From Dugong dugon (taxonomy: Eukaryota > Chordata > Mammalia > Sirenia > Dugongidae), in NCBI GenBank assembly GCA_030035585.1, contig CM057475.1, forward strand, positions 83,593,334 through 83,657,333: a stretch of 64,000 nucleotides of DNA, given 5' to 3'. Positions 56,601-64,000 of this stretch are shown one piece after another (positions within the stretch are counted from its first letter, which is position 1; each line of letters opens with the position of its first letter). Made by a program: the position numbers and the translations under genes. The notes below the pieces were generated by a model. It made no database searches and was not told the origin of the DNA. It saw only the letters and a program-made list of their open reading frames with translations.

Positions 56601-58430
56601 ACTACCCTCAGCTGCAGGTATTGGCCTGGGGGCCACGGGGAGAAGGGGGAGGCTGTGATCCCTAAAGTACTAGGCATCCATCTGGTCACAGAGCATTTGG
56701 AGAGCCCCTGCTAGTAGGGGGTGCGCTATGTGGCCCAGCCCACCTCCTGTCATTGCCTGTATGGTGGCATGCCGAAGGGACCACAGTGCTGTTTCACCCC
56801 ACGGAGTGGCTCTGGCAGGGTGGCCATGCCTTCAGGGTGGACGGCCAGAGCCATGTCTGTGACTCTGGTTCTTGCTGCCCTGATCCCCCATTTATTACGT
56901 GCAGCCCCTCTGCGCCGGCCTGGGGAGGCTCCCCGTGAGCCTGCAGGGTCCACACACACAGCTGCCTGCTCACAGTGGGCACTGAGGCTGGGCAGGTGAG
57001 CTTGGGGGCTCCTACGCTCACTGTCGGATACAGACCACCAGACAGGGACGGAGGTCTTCTGGGAGGAGGTGGGGTGGGTCGGGAGAGCTCCTCCGCGAAG
57101 GGCCTGGGGCTGGTCCCTCCGGCCACCCACCCCTGCCCAGAGCTGTGTCCCCTGCACCACTGCACACAGGAGAGCTGACAGGGCAGCCCCTCTCATAGCA
57201 CTGGACTTGGGGCTGATCCAGGCCCTTCCTCACGGGGTCTCTCAGGACAGGGTGTTTCCCAGGAACCTGTTATGGGGTAGCCCGAGGACAGAGGTGTCCG
57301 CTCCACCACACCACCAAACCCCTCAAGTGGTGGATGGGGGAAGGCCCCCCACCCTGCTGCTGCCCCTGTTGACACCCCAGCCAGGGGTGGGGTGACCAGG
57401 TGGGTGACGGGGAAAAGGAGGAGCTACTATCCCAAGACAGGGAGCCCAGGGGGTTCCAGCACCTTCACAAACACAAGCAAGAAGCATCCTTGGCCCAGTT
57501 CTAAAGAGCCACTCGCTACTTCCTTGCTAACAAGCTTGACTTAGAGAGGCTGGGGTTCTCAGAACTGTTGCAGAAACAGGATATCTCCGTGACAAACCGC
57601 ACTCCAGGGGTGAAGCAACGGGGTTGATCTCCACTTCCTGCTGTGGCTGGGGACCAGGCCAACAGACGGGGCCCTCCAGGCAGCCAGGGCCCTGCGAGAG
57701 CCCACTGGGTGTGTCCCCAGGTGCAGGCAGGGACGTGCCCACCTTACTGACCCTCACACTGAGCCCCTGCCCTCTGAGGACTGGTTGTGTTGCCAAGGGG
57801 CCCCCAGAAGCAAACATGCCTGAAGACCCAGCTCTCTGAACCCTGCCCCCAGCCAGCAGGGTCTGGCCATGGTGCAAGGCGATGGCCTGCTGCCCAAGGG
57901 ATGCGGCTCCAGGCTGGCAGAGCAGGGTCTCTGGGGGCTGCTCTTCCCTGAGAAAGATGGAGAGCTTCTCGGCCTGAGATGGTGCATGCAGGACTCACCA
58001 TGAGCTTACCCTGGGGCTGGGAACCGGGGTGGGGTGGGGGAGCCAGCACAGGCAGGGGAACCAGGATGGTCATGGGTGGCCCCCCAGTGGCACCCCCTTG
58101 CAATTCACTGTCACCAGGCTTGTGAAGGTCTGGGCGCCCACCCACCTGCTTCTGTACCCACAGCTGGCAGCCAGCCTCCCCAAGGGGCACACACCCACCC
58201 TGGCAGCCCTCCAGAGACTACAGCATTTCCCCACAACACATCTGCGGCCGCAGAGCAAGGGGAGGAGACCAGCCCGAGTGCCAGGCAGGCTACCAGTGCC
58301 TGGACTGGGGAGGGATCTGGGAGTGGGACAGATGGGCTGGGCCTGCTCCCACCAGGTACTGAGGTCTGGACTCCCACCGGGACGTCCCCTGAGACGGAAG
58401 TTTTGCGTTACTGCACCCAGGCTTAGCTCA
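56601..58430. other. Intergenic, nothing recognised
   Basis: GC-rich, no conserved coding segment or named repeat. Confidence 0.5.
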
Positions 58431-58434
58431 GTCA

Positions 58435-58600
58435 GCCCCCCACAATATCAGTCAGCCCTATAATATCAGTCAGCCCCACAACCCCAGTGAGCTTCCCACA
58501 GTCAGTGAGCCCCACAACCTCGGTGGGCCCCCCACAACCTGTTAGCACCCCACAACTGGTGAGCCCCCCACAACCTCAGTGAGCCCCCCACAACCTTGGG
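58435..58600. repeat. CAGTGAGCCCCCCACAAC minisatellite
   Basis: About eight imperfect units of 'cagtgagccccccacaacct' (15-22 nt). Confidence 0.88.
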
Positions 58601-59890
58601 GTGGCTGGGTTGGGGGCCACTCTCCAGAGAACACGGGACACAGGCCAAAATGTGCAGCCCAAGGACATGGTCAGGGGGCTCTGGAGCCACTGAGCTCAAG
58701 GGAGGCCCCCAGGCAGCTCACAGTTCAGGGTCTTTGCTGGTGAAGGCAAGGTCCGGGTGTGGACAGGACTCCTCACCTACACACAGTGTGGGGAGGGGCT
58801 TCCACACTCCGTGGCCTCAGGCGGTTTCCTCCCAGCCAGTCGGGAGTCAGCCCTGAGTCAGCAATACTGGCACCAGTCTTGGCCAGAAACCTCTGCCCTG
58901 CCCTCACGTCCATGTGTCCAGTGCGGGGTGGGGGAATCCGCCCCTCCTGGAGCTGGGCTGAGCCGGGGGCGGCCCCTGGGACTCTCCGTCCCGGTTGACA
59001 CCCGCCCTGAGCCAGGCCCCGGTACGGGTACAGCTGCCTGACACGGCCCCACTCCACAGGACCCCGCTGTCATTGCTCTGTCCCTTCGCCCACACTTCTC
59101 TTCATTCCTGCCCCTGTTGGCCCTGAATGCTCATTGCCTCCTCCAGCTGGCAGCTCCATGCTCGCTCCTGAGGGCTCCCAGAGCCACACCCCTAGCCAGC
59201 CTCATGCCACCCAGGCGCCCGGGTCCCAGGCAGCGCTCCCTGTGGCCCTCCGTTCTGTACTCTACCCGTCTGCAGGACCCTGGCTTGGAGCTTGTGGAGT
59301 TGTGCCTTCCAGCAGAGGGCTCAGGGACTCATGCCCCGGGTGTGGGGGTGCAGCTCAGGGCCTCGCCCTGAGGGGGTCATGCACCCACTGCCGGTTCCAG
59401 GGAACGTGGCCCCAGTGGTTGAGCGCTGAGCTGGCATCTGACACTACATGTTTGTTTGCCTCCAACTTGCCCTTGGCGCTGGGTCTGCTCCTGAGCCCCA
59501 CCCAGGGTGGCACTGTCACCTCAGGCAGCTTCTGTTCCCCCAGCTCCATCCACGTCTCCACCTCAAGGGCCCAGTAGGCACATGCTGCCCTCCTAGCACT
59601 CGCACGGCACCCAACTCTCGGCGGCTCTGAGCCACCACCCTCCTCTGCCCACAACCCTGGTCGCCCAGAGCCCAAAGGCTGCAGCCCCTTCTCCTCGGCT
59701 TCTGCAGTCCCCTCCCCAGGCCATTCTGTGCACTCTGCTGGTGAGAGCTTGAGCACGCAGACACAGTTACACAGCTGCACTCATACAGGCACGCAGTCAC
59801 AGGCTACACACATGCAACCCCCGCCCCCCAGACACACGACACTTAGGCTCAAGCTTCGAGGGGCCAGTCCTCCTGCTCCTACACAGAACC
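58601..59890. other. Intergenic, nothing recognised
   Basis: GC-rich DNA with no supported gene or named repeat. Confidence 0.5.
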
Positions 59891-59892
59891 AA

Positions 59893-60010
59893 CCAGCCCT
59901 CACGTGTGTGTGCATGTTATGTGTGTGTGTGCGTGTGTGTATGCACGCCCGCATATGTGCATGTCTGTATGTTCATGTGCGCATGCCTGTGCACGTGTGT
60001 GCATGCACGG
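59893..60010. repeat. TG-rich array
   Basis: 'gtgtgtgtgcatgttatgtg' and degenerate continuations over about 115 nt. Confidence 0.88.
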
Positions 60011-60239
60011 GGAAGGCCAGGGCGCCCAGGGCCAGCAGGGTAGCTCTGGGCTCTCACTGCCAGAGAGGCAGGTCTCATTCCAGCCCGGAGGCGGCAGGAG
60101 AGCCGCCTCCAAAGTCCATCTTAGTGACTTCAGCTGGGCCTCAGAGGCAGGTCCTCAGCAGGACCTGTCAGGCCCTGTCCTGACTCAGGGCTTATCAGCC
60201 ACGCCCTTCCCAGGTATTTCCTGCCCCATCCCTCAAGCT

Positions 60240-60292
60240 CACTATGAGTGGGAATGGACTGCAAGCCAATGGGTTTGGTTTTTCTCCCCCCA
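60240..60292 (+). repeat. AfroSINE 3' tail fragment
   Basis: 'cactatgagtgggaatggac', 'tgcaagccaatgggtttgg' and 'tttttc' match the SINE end (gctatgagtcggaatcgactcgacggcaacgggtttggttttt). Confidence 0.8.
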
Positions 60293-60388
60293 CCCAGAAC
60301 TGCAGAAACAGCTGTGAGCTCTGGGCTGTGGGAGCTGCTGTTTCCAGGGCTGCGCTTCACACAGTGATTCAGGAAAACAGAGTTTTCC

Positions 60389-60456
60389 GCTTCTGACACC
60401 AGCCACCAGCCTTGCAGCTGAGCTTCTGACACCAGCCACCAGCCTTGCAGCTGAGC
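60389..60456. repeat. 33-bp perfect tandem duplication
   Basis: 'gcttctgacaccagccacc' with 'agccttgcagctga' occurs at 60389 and 60422 without a mismatch. Confidence 0.93.
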
Positions 60457-60489
60457 TTCCCAAACGGCGGGGTCTGCACTCTGGAGCAG

Positions 60490-61560
60490 GCGTGGATCCC
60501 TCCCCACCACACACACCCTGAGGCCTGGATCCCCACACAGACACACACCTGAGGCCTGGACTCCCTGCCCAACACACACACCGTGAGGCCTGGACCCCAC
60601 ACACACATACCCTGAGGCCTGGACCCCCGCCACGCACACCCTGAGGCCTGGATCCCCCCACACAGACAGACCCTGAGGCCTGGACCCCTCCCCCAACACA
60701 CACCCTGAGGCCTGGACCCCCCCTCCGCCGCGCCACACACCCTGAGGCCTGCACCCCCACACAGACACACACCTGAGGCCTGGACTCCCTGCCCAACACA
60801 CACACCGTGAGGCCTGGACCCCACACACACATACCCTGAGGCCTGGACCCCCGCCACGCACACCCTGAGGCCTGGATCCCCCCACACAGACAGACCCTGA
60901 GGCCTGGACCCCTCCCCCAACACACACCCTGAGGCCTGGACCCCCCCTCCGCCGCGCCACACACCCTGAGGCCTGCACCCCCACACAGACACACACCTGA
61001 GGCCTGGACTCCCTGCCCAACACACACACCGTGAGGCCTGGACCCCCCACACACACACCCTGAGGCCTGGACCACCCCCACACAGACAGACCCTGAGGCC
61101 TGGACCCCTTCCTCCACCACAGACACCGTGAGGCCTGGACCCCCCCCCCCCCACACCCTGATGCCTGGATCCCCCCACACACACCCTGAGGCCTGAACAC
61201 CCCCCTACACACATCTGGAAGCCTGGACCCCTCATGTACACACCTGAGGCCTGGACTCCCCGCCCAACACACACACCGTGAAGCCTGGACCCCCACACAG
61301 ACACACCGGGAGGCCTGGACTTGCCCCACACACACTGAGGCCTGGACTCCCCCCCACACACACCCTGAGGCCTGGACCCCACACACACACCCTGAAGCCT
61401 GGACCCCCCCCATAGACAGACCCTGAGGCCTGGACCCCACCGCCCCACACACACCCTGAGGCCTGGATCCCCCACGCACATACCCCAAGGCCTGGACACA
61501 CACACCAAGGCCTAGACCCCCACACATAACCCACATACACTTCTGAGGACTGGATCCCCC
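60490..61560. repeat. CCTGAGGCCTGGACCCCC minisatellite with 224-bp higher-order unit
   Basis: Basic units of about 25-40 nt hold 'ccctgaggcctggaccccc' plus a CA-rich spacer. A block starting 'gaggcctggactccctgccc' recurs at 60551, 60775 and 60999, exactly 224 bp apart, with near-identical content. A diverged restart is at 61246. The minus strand stays open for hundreds of codons (GVQASGCV-type repeats), but this is a low-complexity artefact. Confidence 0.95.
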
Positions 61561-61974
61561 TCCCGGCCACAGCAGGTTGGGGACCACTCTGGGGCTGTGT
61601 ACACGGAACCTGGATGACAGCTGAGGGCGCAGCCCTCCCTATTCTCAGGGGCTCGCCCCCTGAGACAGCCCCCTCTCCCTCACACCCCTCACCAGCTTCT
61701 GGACAACAGCTGGGGGCTGGACCGGCCTCGGGGGCTGGACTGGCCTCAGGGGCTGGCAGAGCCAGAACCAGCAGGCTCCCCTTGAAGAAGAGTCCGTGAC
61801 TCACTCAGCCGAGGTCTGTGGACCGTCCCACATCTGAAGAGGCTAAGCCAGTCTCTGCCCTCGGACCCTCGGCAGCCCTGAGCTGTCTACGGGAGGCCGG
61901 AAGGCCGGCTCTGACAGGAAGGAAAGGCTGTGCTCGCTTTGCTGCAGGGCCAGGCTATCCCCGCAGCAAAGACA
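61561..61974. other. Intergenic between two minisatellites
   Basis: Includes a short triplication of 'ggggctgga' (61708-61760). No gene is recognised. Confidence 0.5.
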
Positions 61975-62525
61975 GCAGCCAGGTGGGACATAGTCAGGTG
62001 GGGCACAGCCAGGTGGGGTACAGTCAGGTGGGGTGCAGTCAGGTGGGGTACAGTCAGGTGGGGTACAGTCAGGTGGGACATAGGTGGGGTACAGTCAGGT
62101 GGGGCACAGTCAGGTGGGGTACAGTCAGGTGGGACATAGGTGGGGTACAGTCAGGTGGGGTGCAGTCAGGTGGGGTGCAGTCAGACGGGGTACAGTCAGG
62201 TGGGACATAGGTGGGGTACAGTCAGGTGGGGTGCAGTCAGGTGGGACACAGGTGGGGCACAGCCAGGTGGGGTACAGTCAGGTGGGGCACAGTCAGGTGG
62301 GACATAGGTGGGGCACAGTCAGGTGGGGTGCAGTCAGGTGGGGTACAGTCAGGTGGGACTTAGGTGGGGCACAGTCAGGTGGGGTACAGTCAGGTGGGGT
62401 GCAGTCAGGTGGGGCGCAGTCAGGTGGGGTATAGTCAGGTGGGGTACAGTCAGGTGGGACATAGGTGGGGTACAGTCAGGTGGGGTGCAGTCAGGTGGGG
62501 TACAGCCGGGTGGTGTACAGCCAGA
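61975..62525. repeat. 15-bp CAGGTGGGGTACAGT minisatellite
   Basis: About 30 copies of CAGGTG spaced mostly 15 nt apart, with variants at 'tac/tgc/cac' and an intercalated 'gacatagg' unit that makes higher-order blocks. As 15 is a multiple of 3, all plus frames stay open (QVGYSQVGHSQVG). Nearly every unit holds the E-box CAGGTG. Confidence 0.95.
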
Positions 62526-62755
62526 CTCCAGGAGTGGGGGCCATTCTTCTCAGAGGACCCAGCCAGCCTGGACCTGGAGCGGGCGCGCAGGCCTGTCGCA
62601 GTGAGGGCGGAGGTATCCCGGCAACACCCACTTCTCAGTGAGCGTGTTTTTCCCGCGGAGCCCCCTACCCAGCCTCAGCTAGCTGCCCTGAGCACCTGCA
62701 TCTTGGGTCCACACTGCTGGCCCACTGCGAGCACACAGACGCCCTATACAGGGAC

Positions 62756-62761
62756 TTTATT
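62756..62761 (-). terminator. Poly(A) signal of the SPEF1-like gene
   Basis: AATAAA on the minus strand ('acaaataaagtccctg'), about 225 nt after the stop codon at 62984-62986, in the expected place for the terminal exon. Confidence 0.7.
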
Positions 62762-62983
62762 TGTTCACAAACGTGTAACAATCACATACCTCGGGGCTGC
62801 AGAGAACCAGTATTGGCCTTGGGGGCCTAACATCAAGACCCACCATTTGTGAAAATCCCTGTGCTGGGCCAAGCAGAACTTTGCACACAGATGCCCCTGC
62901 TCTGGATGTTGGGGGTGGGTCTCCACAGTAGGCTCAAGCTTGAGGTCCCTCGGTCCTCCCTCCTCCGAGGCTGACCCGCTCTG

Positions 62984-63079
62984 TCACTGGGCCTTGTCTG
63001 CGTGTCCCGCCAGCTCTCGGATCCTCAGGTCCTTCAGCTTCACCAGCTGCTCCAACCGGGCCACCTTCATCTGCAAAAT
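62984..63079 (-). CDS. SPEF1-family protein, last coding exon (gene continues off the right edge)
   Basis: After an acceptor 'cttttctgaag' the minus strand reads ILQMKVARLEQLVKLKDLRI, then RELAGHADKAQ and tga. This matches the C-terminal coiled coil of SPEF1 (CLAMP), a microtubule-bundling CH-domain protein of cilia and the sperm tail, whose human form has VLQMKVRRLEHLLQLKNVRI in that place. Heptad leucines and valines are conserved. The N-terminal CH domain is not in this window. A SPEF1-like gene next to ADAM8 would fit a duplicated family member (Spef1l-type), but I cannot confirm the name. No earlier exon is convincing in 63080-64000. I am sure of the family, less sure which paralogue. 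Confidence 0.8.
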   Translation of the reverse strand: MLQMKVARLEQLVKLKDLRIRELAGHADKAQ

Positions 63080-64000
63080 CTTCAGAAAAGACACGTGTGG
63101 GAGGAGCATCAGGTGTGTCCAAAGAGGCACTAAACACAGAGTCCCATCCATCTGCCAGCTGGTTCCTCAGGGGCCAATGTCTACCTGGCACGACTGCAGG
63201 CCACATGACCAGTCAGAACCAAGGGGAAGGTGTGTGGGGGGGGGGCTGATACGAAGGGGCGTCTCTGAAAGCAGAAACTGCAGGGTGGCCAATGTGCAGA
63301 TGGGGTGTGGAGGGGCCGCTGAGCAGGCAGTGGGTGCTGTGTGTGCAGGACCTCACCAGGACCAGCTGGGACCCTGTAGACTCTCCTCTAACCACAGCCC
63401 CCACCACACCTCTGCCCAGCCCTGCTGGCTGCTGCCCCTGCCTGGAGCCCTGTCCACACCACTGCCCAGCTCATTTCCAGTCCTAGAGGGCCTGCCAAGA
63501 CCTCCTGGCCCACCCCCCTCACATCACCATGTCACCGGGGGTGTCCCCACCACTCCTGAGAGGTTGCTGGGCTGGTGTGGGAGGGGCTGAGCTCAGAGCA
63601 CACTTGCTGCAGCGACAGGTCACTGGATGAATGACCCATCACAGGGGACCAGAGGGTGCTTACTTCTAAAAGCAAATAACCCAGGAAAACATGCTCCAAA
63701 GAAGGGGTTAGAGGAGGAGCGGCCCCTGACTCGCACACTTGCCCAGGCTGCCCTGATGAGCACAGCGGCCACCCTGAGGGCTCAGACGATGGTGTCCAGG
63801 CCTTCCACGTGTCCTCCTTCAAAGACTGACCACGTCACAAGCCTCCCCTTGCTGGAAGCAGAGCAGGAACTGTGGGAACAGCCTAGAGGGTGAAAACGCT
63901 GGCCAGTCCCAAACAGCTTGTTTCCTAAACAGAATCGATGGCTCTGAGTCCACACACAAGTTGAGGACAGATGCGTTCAGGGCTTGCCGAGGCAGGAGGT
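63080..64000 (-). other. Intron of the SPEF1-like gene (inferred)
   Basis: No second exon is evident. The acceptor 'ttttctgaag' sits at its left end, with a weak pyrimidine tract. The region is GC-rich and without recognised repeats. Confidence 0.45.

Noticed and set aside
60130-61587. Long minus-strand open frames (up to 485 codons) with GVQASGCV-type repeats
   Set aside because: They lie in a CA/CCTGAGGCC minisatellite that lacks stops in several frames. There is no splice structure, start context or known domain.
61975-62525. CRISPR-like regularly spaced repeat
   Set aside because: The units are contiguous with no unique spacers, and the genome is mammalian.
46000-62700. ADAM8 exons, expected next in the human gene order
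   Set aside because: I find no metalloprotease, disintegrin or Cys-rich exon on either strand. ADAM8 is presumably beyond the right edge.
61818-62852. QVGYSQVGHSQVG repeat protein on the plus strand
   Set aside because: The 15-bp repeat is a multiple of 3, so all frames stay open. The period and variants are those of a DNA minisatellite, not of protein selection.

Overview
This is nuclear DNA of a placental mammal, almost certainly an afrotherian and probably an elephant or close paenungulate relative. The genes are split by GT-AG introns, and the DNA between them is rich in CpG islands, microsatellites, minisatellites, L1 LINEs and a tRNA-derived SINE. That SINE has the arrangement known from AfroSINEs: a 'ccctggtggcgcagtgg' type head and a 'gagtcggaatcgactcgacgg' type tail. 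I count about a dozen copies or fragments. The gene order KNDC1 - UTF1 - VENTX - MIR202 is the order of human chromosome 10q26.3, a subtelomeric block. All species and orthology calls come from recognition, not from a database search.

Layout. (1) 1-23200, plus strand: the 3' two thirds of KNDC1. I trace 21 coding exons, from the middle of the second KIND domain to the stop codon. They join in frame into 1,232 codons. The introns carry large CA/TG and minisatellite arrays and two SINEs. (2) 23200-29230: a repeat island of tandem AfroSINEs, an LTR-like repeat, a 5'-inverted L1, and a second L1 broken by two SINEs in the same target site. (3) 29230-30800: UTF1, two exons in a CpG island, intact (353 aa). 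About 1 kb downstream, at 31702-31716, lies a Sox-Oct composite site like the known UTF1 3' enhancer. (4) 30800-37500: non-coding DNA with two SINEs, a G-rich minisatellite and a CpG-rich stretch at about 36050-37150. (5) 37560-41800: VENTX, three exons, intact (259 aa, complete homeodomain). (6) 42998-43413: a solo MaLR-type LTR. (7) 44890-45900, minus strand: the mir-202 hairpin (45537-45616) in a CpG island, with a candidate host-transcript poly(A) signal. (8) 46000-62740: gene-poor DNA with many minisatellites, including a 224-bp higher-order repeat and a 15-bp array in which nearly every unit has an E-box. (9) 62740-63079, minus strand: the last coding exon and poly(A) signal of a SPEF1-family gene whose body lies beyond the right edge.

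How the genes relate. UTF1 (pluripotent-cell chromatin factor) and VENTX (NANOG-like homeobox factor) are neighbouring early-embryo and germline regulators. mir-202 is gonad-enriched in vertebrates. KNDC1 is a neuronal Ras exchange factor and looks like an unrelated syntenic neighbour. I find no sign of an unknown multi-gene system. The points most worth a second look are the SPEF1-like exon, the duplicated splice donor and serine run in KNDC1, the UTF1 Sox-Oct site and the E-box minisatellite.
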